Shown piece by piece: positions 25,180 through 33,299 of a stretch of DNA of 64,000 nucleotides. A program made the translations under genes and the position numbers. Source of the stretch: Streptomyces brevispora (GTDB taxonomy: Bacteria > Actinomycetota > Actinomycetes > Streptomycetales > Streptomycetaceae). The stretch lies in contig NZ_VIWW01000001.1 in assembly GCF_007829885.1 (NCBI RefSeq), positions 6,262,001 through 6,326,000 of the forward strand. Direction: 5' to 3'. The notes under the pieces were generated by a model. The model was not told where the DNA came from. It saw only the letters and a list, made by a program, of their open reading frames with translations, and searched no databases. Positions within the stretch are counted from its first letter, which is position 1, and each line of letters begins with the position of its first letter.

Positions 25180-26252
25180 CACTGGGCGCTTTCTTGCAGG
25201 CTGCCGATGTGCAGCGAACCGTCAGGGGCACCACCCGGCGCAACCAGGACCTGCGCCGTCGGCGCGGACGCCGGCTCCGGCAGAGCCCCCGCCCCGGCGG
25301 ACCCGGGCGACGGCGGCGGGGCGTCGAGGAAGTCGGCGCTGGGGGCGTGGAAGAGCGTGCCGGTGACCGCGGTCGAGAAGTCGAGGATGCGGTCGTGGGT
25401 GCCGGGAGGACTGCCGAGGAACATGTTGCGGAGCATCTGCTCGGTGACGCCGGGATCAGCGGCGTACCCGATGAAGTACGTACCGAACTCCCCCTGCCCG
25501 AAGCTGCCGAACGGCATGTTGGCACGCAGGATGTCGCGTTCCGTGCCGTCCGGGTCCGTGATGGTGTTCAGCGCCACATGGGAGTCGGCGGGCTTGACGC
25601 CGTCGGCGAGCTCGATGTCGGTGAACTTCGTCCGCCCGATCACCCGCTCCTGCTCCTCGGTGCTCAGCGCGTTCCACGACGCCAGATCGTGGAGGTACTT
25701 CTGCACGATGACGTAGCTGCCGCCCGCGAAATCCGGGTCCTGGGAACCGACCAGCGCAGCCGACCGCGCATCATCGCCCACCGGGTTCTCGGTGCCGTCG
25801 ACGAAGCCCAGCAGATCCCTGTGGTCGAGGTAGCGGAACCCGTGCGTCTCGTCGACGACCTTCACCGCACCGCCGAGCCGGTCGAGCAGCTGGGAGGCCC
25901 ACTCGTAGCACACGTCCATCCGCTCGGCCCGGATGTGGAACAGCAGATCGCCCGGGGTCGCGGGGGCGTGGTGGCGGGCCCCGTGCAGCTCCTGGAAGGG
26001 ATGGAGCGCGGCAGGCCGCGGACCCGCGAACAGCCGGCTCCACGCGTCGGAACCGAACCCGGTCACACAGACCAGCCCGGCGCCGGGAAAGCGGAACCCG
26101 ATGGAGCGGGCGAAGGCCGCCAGATCCGGCAGCGCCTCGCGGACCACGGGCTCACCGCCGGGTTCGATCGTGGCTACCAGGATCAGGGCCGCGCTGGTCA
26201 GCGGCGCGACGACGGGCTGCGCCGCGGCCGCGTCCTCGGTGGTCTCGGGCAT
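25179..26252 (-). CDS. DyP-type peroxidase with encapsulin-targeting peptide
   Basis: A 357-aa heme peroxidase of the dye-decolourising family. The distal GFVDGTENP motif (149-157) contains the catalytic Asp152; the later DSHVALN supplies the proximal His and MPFGSFGQGEFGTYFIGYA forms the heme pocket. The last 13 residues, after a flexible Pro/Ala linker, are DGSLHIGSLQESAQ-like, matching the LxIGSL cargo-loading consensus of encapsulins. The start is ATG 26252 (MPETTEDA); the upstream extension is not homologous. Translation is coupled to the shell gene. Confidence 0.95.
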   Translation of the reverse strand: MPETTEDAAAAQPVVAPLTSAALILVATIEPGGEPVVREALPDLAAFARSIGFRFPGAGLVCVTGFGSDAWSRLFAGPRPAALHPFQELHGARHHAPATPGDLLFHIRAERMDVCYEWASQLLDRLGGAVKVVDETHGFRYLDHRDLLGFVDGTENPVGDDARSAALVGSQDPDFAGGSYVIVQKYLHDLASWNALSTEEQERVIGRTKFTDIELADGVKPADSHVALNTITDPDGTERDILRANMPFGSFGQGEFGTYFIGYAADPGVTEQMLRNMFLGSPPGTHDRILDFSTAVTGTLFHAPSADFLDAPPPSPGSAGAGALPEPASAPTAQVLVAPGGAPDGSLHIGSLQESAQ

Positions 26253-26451
26253 CCGGCGGCTCCATGAAGTGGCTCGGGCGGCAAGGAGGTACGGCGGAAC
26301 CCGCCGTGCGTGAGGACAGCGGGACCCGCTGCCACTTACCCACACCCTGAGCGGTGCCGCACCCCGGGTCACCCGGCCGGGCGACGCCCCCACCGGTCCT
26401 CCGCCCGAGCCGCCGGGTGATGCCCCCGGCCCACCCGCCGGGGCGCCGCGC

Positions 26452-27207
26452 TCACTCGTCCGCGAGGTCACTCCGGCTGCACGCCAGCACCCCCGTGGTG
26501 CCCGACAGCCGGGCCATCAGCGCGTCCGGATCGCCCCTGCCCTGCACGCTGAGCGCGACCTCGACGGTCCGCTCCGGCGGGTGCACGGTCTCCGGCGGGC
26601 GACGGCGCCGGAACATTCCCTCGCCGTCGGCGGCGATCGTGGTGAGCTCGGAGATCGCGAACCCCGCCTCCGTGCAGTGCTTCACCAGCTCCCGCAGCGC
26701 GCCCAGGCCCTCGGTGTAGGTGATCCGGTAGCCGATCGAGGCATAGCGCAGCGCCGGGAGCCGGTGGGCCAGCGGGCGGACGCCGTACGACACCAGGAAG
26801 TAGGCGAGGGTGGCGAGCGTGGCCAGGAAGGGCAGACCCGCTCCGGCCGCGCAGCCGACCGCGGCGGTCAGCCAGATCGACGCGGCCGTGGTCAGTCCCT
26901 TGACCGAACCGCGGTGGACGAAGATGACGCCGCCGCCGATGAACCCGAGGCCGGAGACGATCTGCGCCGCCACCCGGGACGGGTCCAACTCGACCTGCCC
27001 GGTGACCAGCACGTCCGAGAAGCCGAACTTGCTGACCAGGGTGAAGAGGGCGGCCCCGAGCCCGACGATCGTGTACGTGCGCAGACCGGCCGCCTTCTGG
27101 CGGATCTCGCGTTCGATCCCGATCACGCAGGAGAGACCGAACGCGATGCCGAACTGCGTCGCGTGGGTCCAGTTCTGGCCGAACGGTTCATTGATGTCGA
27201 TTGCCAC
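26452..27207 (-). CDS. MgtC/SapB family membrane protein
   Basis: A 251-aa protein with the MgtC/SapB membrane domain: GLSCVIGIEREIRQKAAGLR, TYTIVGLGAALFTLVSKFGF, VAAQIVSGLGFIGGGVIFVH and VKGLTTAASIWLTAAVGCAA, followed by a cytoplasmic ACT-like tail. The family is linked to magnesium limitation and virulence in other bacteria. A GTG at 27207 preceded by GGAGG at 5 bases is the start; it matches the family N-terminus (IDINEPFGQNW). Monocistronic, divergent from the PfpI gene. Confidence 0.9.
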   Translation of the reverse strand: MAIDINEPFGQNWTHATQFGIAFGLSCVIGIEREIRQKAAGLRTYTIVGLGAALFTLVSKFGFSDVLVTGQVELDPSRVAAQIVSGLGFIGGGVIFVHRGSVKGLTTAASIWLTAAVGCAAGAGLPFLATLATLAYFLVSYGVRPLAHRLPALRYASIGYRITYTEGLGALRELVKHCTEAGFAISELTTIAADGEGMFRRRRPPETVHPPERTVEVALSVQGRGDPDALMARLSGTTGVLACSRSDLADE

Positions 27208-27501
27208 AGAGCCTCCGATGCGCTCGAACCTTCCGGGCAACCGGCCCCCCGGAAGAAAAGCGCCGTCGCTCCGCCGTGCCGGGCGGTGCGACGGTTGCGG
27301 CGGCGCGACGTCCACCGTACCGGCCTCCCTCGCACGGGCCGGGGCTCCGCCACGTCCCGGTCCGCGCGGCGGACGCTCCGCCGGACCGGGACGGATGCCC
27401 GCCGTCTGCTCCATTCACGTCATCCCATTGGCTGCGCTGTGGCTCACCGCGCCGAACCTGCCGGGTCCGGCGGGTTCACAGCCGTACGGTCGGGCTCGTC
27501 G

Positions 27502-27537
27502 GCACGATGTCGCTCCGGATCCGAGGCGACATCGTGC
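27502..27537. promoter_or_regulatory. 12-bp stem-loop upstream of the PfpI-like gene
   Basis: Perfect arms GCACGATGTCGC (27502-27513) and GCGACATCGTGC (27526-27537) enclose a 12-base loop with an inner CGGATCCG palindrome. It lies 47 bases upstream of the ATG at 27585 and may act as a leader hairpin or an operator. The rest of the 27208-27584 gap shows no gene. Confidence 0.5.
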
Positions 27538-27584
27538 GAAACCGTCCCGGGCGGATGACGCCAGGGCCCTGCGGAAGATGTGAC

Positions 27585-28280
27585 ATGGCAAAGATCCTTT
27601 TCGTGATGACCGGTTCCGACCACTGGACCCTCGCCGACGGGACCGTTCACCCGACCGGCTTCTGGGCGGAGGAGGCCGTCGCGCCCTACGAGCGGTTCAA
27701 GGCCGCCGGGTACGAGATCGTCGTCGCCACCCCCGGCGCTGTGGTGCCGACCGTGGACCGGGGGAGCCTGGCGCCGGAGGTCAACGGCGGTCAGGAGAAC
27801 GCCGACCGGGTGGCGGCCGTCCTCGCCTCCATGACCGAACTCCAGCAGCCGCTGAAACTGGAGGACGTGGATCCGGCGGACTACGCGGCGGTGTTCTACC
27901 CCGGCGGGCACGGCCCCATGGAGGACCTGGCCGTGAACGCCGACTCCGGGAAACTGCTGCTCCGGGTGCTGGATTCGGGCTTGCCCCTCGGGATCGTCTG
28001 CCACGCCCCGGCCGCCGTGCTGGCGGCCACGAAGGACGACGGCACCAACGCCTTCACCGGCTACCGGCTCACCGGCTTCACCAACGCCGAGGAGAGCCAG
28101 GCCGGATTCGCCGACAAGGCCAAGTGGCTGCTCCAGGACCGCCTCGTGGAGATCGGCACCGACTTCCAGGAGCGCGAGCCGTGGGCCCCGCACGTGGTCG
28201 TCGACCGCAATCTGGTCACCGGCCAGAACCCGGCCTCCGCCGCCCCGCTCGCCGGCGAACTGCTCAAGAAACTCGCCTGA
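27585..28280 (+). CDS. DJ-1/PfpI family protein (type 1 glutamine amidotransferase domain)
   Basis: A 231-aa DJ-1/PfpI member: KILFVMTGSDHWTLADGTVH, FWAEEAVAPYERFKAAGYEI, the elbow VFYPGGHGPMEDLA and the nucleophile LGIVCHAPAAVL (Cys in the nucleophile elbow with the following His). The ENADRVAAVLASM helix is typical of Hsp31-like glyoxalase III/deglycase enzymes, which detoxify methylglyoxal or repair glycated proteins. Precise activity is inferred only from the family. It converges on the gnd gene. Confidence 0.9.
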   Translation: MAKILFVMTGSDHWTLADGTVHPTGFWAEEAVAPYERFKAAGYEIVVATPGAVVPTVDRGSLAPEVNGGQENADRVAAVLASMTELQQPLKLEDVDPADYAAVFYPGGHGPMEDLAVNADSGKLLLRVLDSGLPLGIVCHAPAAVLAATKDDGTNAFTGYRLTGFTNAEESQAGFADKAKWLLQDRLVEIGTDFQEREPWAPHVVVDRNLVTGQNPASAAPLAGELLKKLA

Positions 28281-28300
28281 CGCCGCCGGGCCGGCCCGGG

Positions 28301-29743
28301 TCAGCCCGCCTCGGTCTCCGTCCGGTCCCCGCCCCAGAGGGTGTGGAAGGAGCCCTCGCGGTCGACCCGCCGGTAGGTGTGCGCGCCGAAGAAGTCCCGC
28401 TGCCCCTGGGTGAGCGCCGCAGGCAGCCGGTCGGCGCGCAGACCGTCGTAGTACGAGAGCGCCGCGGCGAAACCCGGGGTGGGTACCCCCTGCCGCACCG
28501 CCTCGGCCACGACCGCGCGCCAGTCGTCCTGCGCCGCGCCGATCTCCTCGGCGAACTGCGCGTCGGAGAGCAGGCTCAGCAGCTCGGGCCGTGTGGCGTA
28601 GGCGGAGCGGATACGGTCCAGGAAGGCGGCCCTGATGATGCAGCCGGCCCGCCAGATCGAGGCCACCGCTCCCAGGTCGACGTTCCAGTCGTACGCCTCG
28701 CTGCCGGCCCGGATCTGGTGGAACCCCTGCGTGTACGAGACGATCTTGGACGCGTACAGCGCCTGCTCCACCCGGTCGGCGAAGGCAGCCGCCTCCTGCG
28801 CGCCGAGCGGTGCGGCCGAGGGACCGGACAGTCCCTTCGCCGCCTCGCGCAGATCGGCGTGACCGGACAGCGAGCGGGCGAAGACGGCCTCCGCGATGCC
28901 CGAGACGGGTACGCCCAGGTCGAGCGCGATCTGCACCGTCCAGCGCCCGGTGCCCTTCTGCTCCGCCCGGTCCTGCACGATGTCGACGAACGGCCTTCCG
29001 GTGGCCGCGTCGGTGTGGGCCAGGACCTCGGCCGTGATCTCGATCAGATACGAGTCGAGGCGGCCGGTGTTCCAACTGCGGAACGTCTCGGCGATCTTCG
29101 CGGGGGAGTAGCCGGCCACCGCGCGCAGCAGGTCGTACGCCTCCGCGATCAGCTGCATGTCCGCGTACTCGATGCCGTTGTGCACCATCTTGACGAAGTG
29201 ACCTGCGCCGTCCGGCCCGATGTGGGTGGTGCAGGGCGTGCCGTCCTTCGCCTTCGCCGCGATCCTCTCCAGCATCGGCCCCAGCGATGCGTACGACTCG
29301 GCCGAACCGCCCGGCATGATGCTCGGCCCGTTCAGCGCGCCCTCCTCACCGCCCGAGATGCCGGCGCCGACGAAGTGGATACCGCGCTCGCGCAGTTCCT
29401 TCTCCCGGCGCCGGGTGTCCTCGAAGTGGGCGTTGCCGCCGTCGATGACGACATCGCCGTCGTCCAGCAGCGGGACGAACTGCTGGATCACCGCGTCCGT
29501 CGGCTCGCCCGCCTTCACCATGATGACGAGGCGGCGGGGCCGCTCCAGCGCCGCGACGAACTCCTGCGGCGTGTGCGCGGCGACGAAGGCCCCCTCGTCG
29601 CCGAAATCCTCGACCAGGGCATCGGTCTTCGCGGTCGTACGGTTGTGCACCGCGACCGTGAAGCCGTTACGGGCGAAGTTGCGGGCCAGATTGCGGCCCA
29701 TCACCGCGAGTCCGGTGACGCCGATCTGCGCAGTGCCGCTCAT
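28301..29743 (-). CDS. gndA: 6-phosphogluconate dehydrogenase (NADP-dependent, decarboxylating)
   Basis: A 480-aa enzyme of the pentose phosphate pathway that converts 6-phosphogluconate to ribulose 5-phosphate with NADPH formation. The Rossmann motif GVTGLAVMGRNLARNFARNG is at 8-27, NRTTAKTD contains the NADP-phosphate-binding Arg-Thr, and ISGGEEGALNGPSIMPGG, GHFVKMVHNGIEY and the C-terminal FFGAHTYRRVDREGSFHTLW are all conserved. Length is that of the long NADP form. Start ATG 29743 (MSGTAQIGV). Convergent with the PfpI gene. Confidence 0.96.
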   Translation of the reverse strand: MSGTAQIGVTGLAVMGRNLARNFARNGFTVAVHNRTTAKTDALVEDFGDEGAFVAAHTPQEFVAALERPRRLVIMVKAGEPTDAVIQQFVPLLDDGDVVIDGGNAHFEDTRRREKELRERGIHFVGAGISGGEEGALNGPSIMPGGSAESYASLGPMLERIAAKAKDGTPCTTHIGPDGAGHFVKMVHNGIEYADMQLIAEAYDLLRAVAGYSPAKIAETFRSWNTGRLDSYLIEITAEVLAHTDAATGRPFVDIVQDRAEQKGTGRWTVQIALDLGVPVSGIAEAVFARSLSGHADLREAAKGLSGPSAAPLGAQEAAAFADRVEQALYASKIVSYTQGFHQIRAGSEAYDWNVDLGAVASIWRAGCIIRAAFLDRIRSAYATRPELLSLLSDAQFAEEIGAAQDDWRAVVAEAVRQGVPTPGFAAALSYYDGLRADRLPAALTQGQRDFFGAHTYRRVDREGSFHTLWGGDRTETEAG

Positions 29744-29933
29744 CTGTGTGCTCCTGCAATCTCTGGGGGGCGGGACGCCGGGACGCTGAGATGCCGCGAT
29801 GTCCAGTATGGCCACGGGACCGGGGAACGTCCTGTTCAGCGGCGGAGCCGGGTGAGCACACCGGCCCACGGCTTCGACGCCGAGCGGGCGCCCCTCCCGG
29901 TGCACGCCCGGCAGCGGCGCCGGGGCATGCGAA

Positions 29934-29971
29934 ACCTCCGGCCGCGGTGGTCGTCCACCGCGGCCGGAGGT
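29934..29971 (-). terminator. Strong 17-bp hairpin terminator of the beta-glucoside operon
   Basis: Perfect 17-bp stem (29934-29950 with 29955-29971) with a TCGT loop, 29 bases past the stop of the GH1 gene. Confidence 0.75.
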
Positions 29972-29999
29972 GCCGGCCCTCAGGGGCCGGCCCGGGACT

Positions 30000-31382
30000 T
30001 CAGGCGGTCCTGCCCGAGTGGCCCGCTGTCGCCTCGCGGATCAGCTCGGCGTAGCGGCGGCCGCTGCTCTTGACGGTGCGGCGCTGCGTCGCGTAGTCGA
30101 CGTGGACCAGACCGAACCGCTTGTCGTAGCCGTACGCCCACTCGAAGTTGTCCAGCAGCGACCAGGCGAAGTATCCGGCGAGCGGAGCGCCCTTGCGGAC
30201 GGCGCGCGCACAGGCGGCGAGATGCTCCTCCAGGTACCGGGTCCGCTCCGGGTCGTGCACCGAACCGTCGGCCAGGACGACATCCTGGTAGGCCGAGCCG
30301 TTCTCGGTGACGTAGATGCGCTGAACGCCGTACTCCTCGGTCAGGCGCAGCAACAGCTGCTCCAGGCCCTCGGCGTGCACCTCCCAGTCCATGTGGGTGT
30401 GCCGCGAGCCGGGCAGGTAGACCTGCTTGGCGTGCGGGACGGGACCGGTCGCGTCGGCGGTGACGACCTGGCGGAAGTAGTAGTTCACGCCCAGCCAGTC
30501 GAGCGGCGCCGCGATGATGTCCATGTCGCCCGGTTGTACGGGGAGTTCGACCCCGTACAGGTCGACCATGTCCTGCGGGTAGCCGCGCCCGAGGATCGGG
30601 TCGAGCCACCAGCGGTTGGTGTGGCCGTCGCCGCGCACGGCTGCGGCCCGGTCGGCCTCGCGGTCGGTGGCGGCCTCCACCGGGCTGAGGTTGTTGACGA
30701 TGCCGACGCGCGCGTCCGGGGACGCCGCGCGGATCGCCTGCACGGCGAGACCGTGCCCGAGGTGCAGGTGGTACGAGGCCCGGACGGCGGCGGTCAGGTC
30801 GGTGAGACCCGGCGCCATGGTGCCCTCCAGATGGCCGATCCAGGCGGAGCAGAGCGGCTCGTTGAGGGTCGCCCAGTCCTTCACCCGGTCACCGAGGCGC
30901 TCCACGACGACCGACGCGTACGCGGCGAAGTGCTCGGCCGTCTCCCGGACCGTCCAGCCGCCCCGGTCCTGGAGCGCCTGCGGGAGGTCCCAGTGGTAGA
31001 GCGTGGCGAACGGGGTGATCCCGGCGTCGAGGAGGCCGTCGACCAGCCGGTCGTAGAAGTCGAGTCCGGCCTTGTTGACGGGGCCGTCGCCGCCCGGGAC
31101 GATACGCGGCCAGGCGAGCGAGAAGCGGTAGGCGCCCGCCCCCACCTCCTTGATGAGGGCGATGTCCTCGGGAACCCGGTGGTAGTGGTCGCAGGCCACG
31201 TCGCCGGTGTCGTTGCCGGCCACCTTGCCGGGTGTGTGGGAGAACGTGTCCCAGATCGACGGGGCCCGGCCGTCCTCCGCCACGGCCCCCTCGATCTGGT
31301 ACGCGGCCGTGGCGACGCCCCAGGCGAAGTCGGCCGGGAGGGCGCTCAGGTCGTTCACTGACTTCCTTTCCGAAGAGGTCAC
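30000..31382 (-). CDS. GH1 beta-glucosidase
   Basis: A 460-aa glycoside hydrolase family 1 enzyme: FAWGVATAAYQIEGAVAEDG, the acid/base Glu in ATLNEPLCSAW and the nucleophile Glu in RIYVTENGSAY. Other sugar-binding residues (FSLAWPRI, WGVNYYFR-like DWLGVNYYFR, FEWAYGYDKRFGLVHVD) are intact. There is no signal peptide, so it hydrolyses imported beta-glucosides or cellobiose in the cytoplasm. Its start overlaps the stop of the permease (ATGA), making it the last gene of the four-gene uptake operon. Confidence 0.95.
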   Translation of the reverse strand: MTSSERKSVNDLSALPADFAWGVATAAYQIEGAVAEDGRAPSIWDTFSHTPGKVAGNDTGDVACDHYHRVPEDIALIKEVGAGAYRFSLAWPRIVPGGDGPVNKAGLDFYDRLVDGLLDAGITPFATLYHWDLPQALQDRGGWTVRETAEHFAAYASVVVERLGDRVKDWATLNEPLCSAWIGHLEGTMAPGLTDLTAAVRASYHLHLGHGLAVQAIRAASPDARVGIVNNLSPVEAATDREADRAAAVRGDGHTNRWWLDPILGRGYPQDMVDLYGVELPVQPGDMDIIAAPLDWLGVNYYFRQVVTADATGPVPHAKQVYLPGSRHTHMDWEVHAEGLEQLLLRLTEEYGVQRIYVTENGSAYQDVVLADGSVHDPERTRYLEEHLAACARAVRKGAPLAGYFAWSLLDNFEWAYGYDKRFGLVHVDYATQRRTVKSSGRRYAELIREATAGHSGRTA

Positions 31383-32287
31383 TTGACGGCTCCCGCGGTG
31401 AGGCCCGCGACGAGGTACCGCTGAAGCAGCAGGAACCCGGCGACGATCGGGACGCTGACGACGAGCGAGGCGGCCATCACCTGGTTCCAGTACACGTCGT
31501 TCTGGGTGGCGTAGCCCTGGAGGCCGACGGCCAGGGTGCGGGTGGTGTCGTTGGTCATGACGGAGGCGAAGAGCACCTCACCCCAGGCCGTCATGAACGC
31601 GTACACGGCGACGGCGACGATGCCCGGCACAGCGGCCGGCACGACGACCCGGAACAGGGCGCCGAGCGGTCCGCAGCCGTCCACCAGGGCGGCCTCGTCC
31701 AGATCCTTCGGGATCGAGTCGAAGTAGCCGATGAGCATCCAGATGGAGAACGGCAGGGAGAACGTCAGATACGTGAGGATCAGTCCGCCGCGCGAGCCGT
31801 ACAGGGCGATGCCGGTGCTGTTCCCGATGTTGACGAAGATCAGGAACAGCGGGAGCAGGAAGAGGATGCCGGGGAACATCTGGGTGGAGAGCACCGTGAC
31901 GGTGAAGACGCGTTTGCCGCGGAACTTGTAGCGGCTCACGGCGTACGCGGAGAACACCGCGATGATCACCGAGAGCACCGTCGCCGAACCGGCCACGACC
32001 AGGGAGTTGACGAAGTACCGGGCGAGCGGGACGGTCTCCCAGATGTCGAAGTACGGCTGGACCGTCAGCCCGGAGGGGATCCAGTGGAACTTCCCCGACA
32101 CGTCCTGGAGAGGCTTGAGTGAACTGCTGATCATCACATAGACGGGCAGCAGGGCGAAGGCGGCCAGGAAGGTCAGGATGACGCGGCGGGTCCAGAGGAA
32201 GGACTGCGGCGCGGCCATCGGGGACCGCCTCCGGGCCGGGGACTTCGGCGCCCCCGGCAGTGCGGCCGACTGGGCTTGGCTAGGCAT
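31379..32287 (-). CDS. Carbohydrate ABC transporter permease (MalG type)
   Basis: A 302-aa inner-membrane subunit of a CUT1 sugar importer, with about six transmembrane helices and the EAA loop DEAALVDGCGPLGALFRVVV that docks on the ATPase. The N-terminal 24 residues are a Pro/Ser-rich cytoplasmic leader. It overlaps the first permease gene by 8 bases. No ATPase is encoded in the operon; in streptomycetes such systems are energised by the shared MsiK ATPase encoded elsewhere. Confidence 0.93.
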   Translation of the reverse strand: MPSQAQSAALPGAPKSPARRRSPMAAPQSFLWTRRVILTFLAAFALLPVYVMISSSLKPLQDVSGKFHWIPSGLTVQPYFDIWETVPLARYFVNSLVVAGSATVLSVIIAVFSAYAVSRYKFRGKRVFTVTVLSTQMFPGILFLLPLFLIFVNIGNSTGIALYGSRGGLILTYLTFSLPFSIWMLIGYFDSIPKDLDEAALVDGCGPLGALFRVVVPAAVPGIVAVAVYAFMTAWGEVLFASVMTNDTTRTLAVGLQGYATQNDVYWNQVMAASLVVSVPIVAGFLLLQRYLVAGLTAGAVK

Positions 32288-33290
32288 CGGCGCCCTTCCT
32301 TCCGCGTGAGGTGATGAGCAGGTACGCGGCCGTCACGACCAGCAGGAAGAGCAGCAGGAGTACGGACATGGCGGATCCGGTGCCGAAGTTCCAGGTGACG
32401 AACGACGACTGGTAGATATGGATCGAGATCAGGTCCGCGCTCTCCGGTGCCGCCTTCCCGAACAGCACGTACGGGGTGTTGAAGTCGTTGAACGTCCACA
32501 GGAACAGGACGAGCACGAGGACCTGGTTGACCGGGCGAAGCGCCGGCAGCGTGATCTTGCGGATCTGCTGCCAGATGCCGGCGCCGTCGATCGCGGAGGC
32601 CTCGTACAGCTCGCGCGGGATGTTCTGCAGCCCCGCCATCACGATGAGGAAGGCGAACGGCCAGCCCTTCCAGACCGAGACGACGATCAGGGCGTAGATG
32701 CTGTTGTCGCCGATCAGCCAGAAGGACGGCTGGTCGGTCAGCCCGAGCTGGTCGTGGAGCACGTGGTTGACCAGGCCGTTGTCCCGCTGGAACATGAAGG
32801 CCCAGGTGATGACGGCCGCGTAGACCGGCAGGGCGTACGGGACGAGGAAGATCGCCCGGAGGAAGCCCCGGCCGCGGAAGTTCTCCTGCAGCATGATCGC
32901 CGCCGCGACCCCGAACAGCCAGGCCAGGCCGACGGCGAAGAACGTGAAGACGCAGGTGACGAAGAACGAGTGGAGCAGCGCCTCGCCGATCGGGGCGTTG
33001 ACGTCCACGGCGATCTTGTAGTTGTCGAAGCCGCTCCAGGGCGCTCCGCCCCAGTTGTTGATGTAGAACTGCGTGAGCTCGCGGAAGCTCATCACGATTC
33101 CGATGATCATCGGAATCACGTGGACGAGGAGTTCGAGCAGGACGGCCGGCAGGAGCAGGAGGTAGGGCAGTCCGCCCTGGCGGATCCGGTCGGGGATGCG
33201 CGGCAGTCTCCTGCGCGCACCCCCGGTTCCCCGGCTCGTCACCCTGTCCGACTTCTCCGTGCTGCTGTCGGTGGTCACGGTGGCGGTCAT
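32280..33290 (-). CDS. Carbohydrate ABC transporter permease (MalF type)
   Basis: A 336-aa permease with six hydrophobic helices (for example LPYLLLLPAVLLELLVHVIP) and the EAA motif YEASAIDGAGIWQQIRKITL. It pairs with the second permease. It begins 9 bases after the binding-protein gene and is part of the same operon. Confidence 0.93.
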   Translation of the reverse strand: MTATVTTDSSTEKSDRVTSRGTGGARRRLPRIPDRIRQGGLPYLLLLPAVLLELLVHVIPMIIGIVMSFRELTQFYINNWGGAPWSGFDNYKIAVDVNAPIGEALLHSFFVTCVFTFFAVGLAWLFGVAAAIMLQENFRGRGFLRAIFLVPYALPVYAAVITWAFMFQRDNGLVNHVLHDQLGLTDQPSFWLIGDNSIYALIVVSVWKGWPFAFLIVMAGLQNIPRELYEASAIDGAGIWQQIRKITLPALRPVNQVLVLVLFLWTFNDFNTPYVLFGKAAPESADLISIHIYQSSFVTWNFGTGSAMSVLLLLFLLVVTAAYLLITSRGRKGADA

Positions 33291-33299
33291 GAGGGAGCC

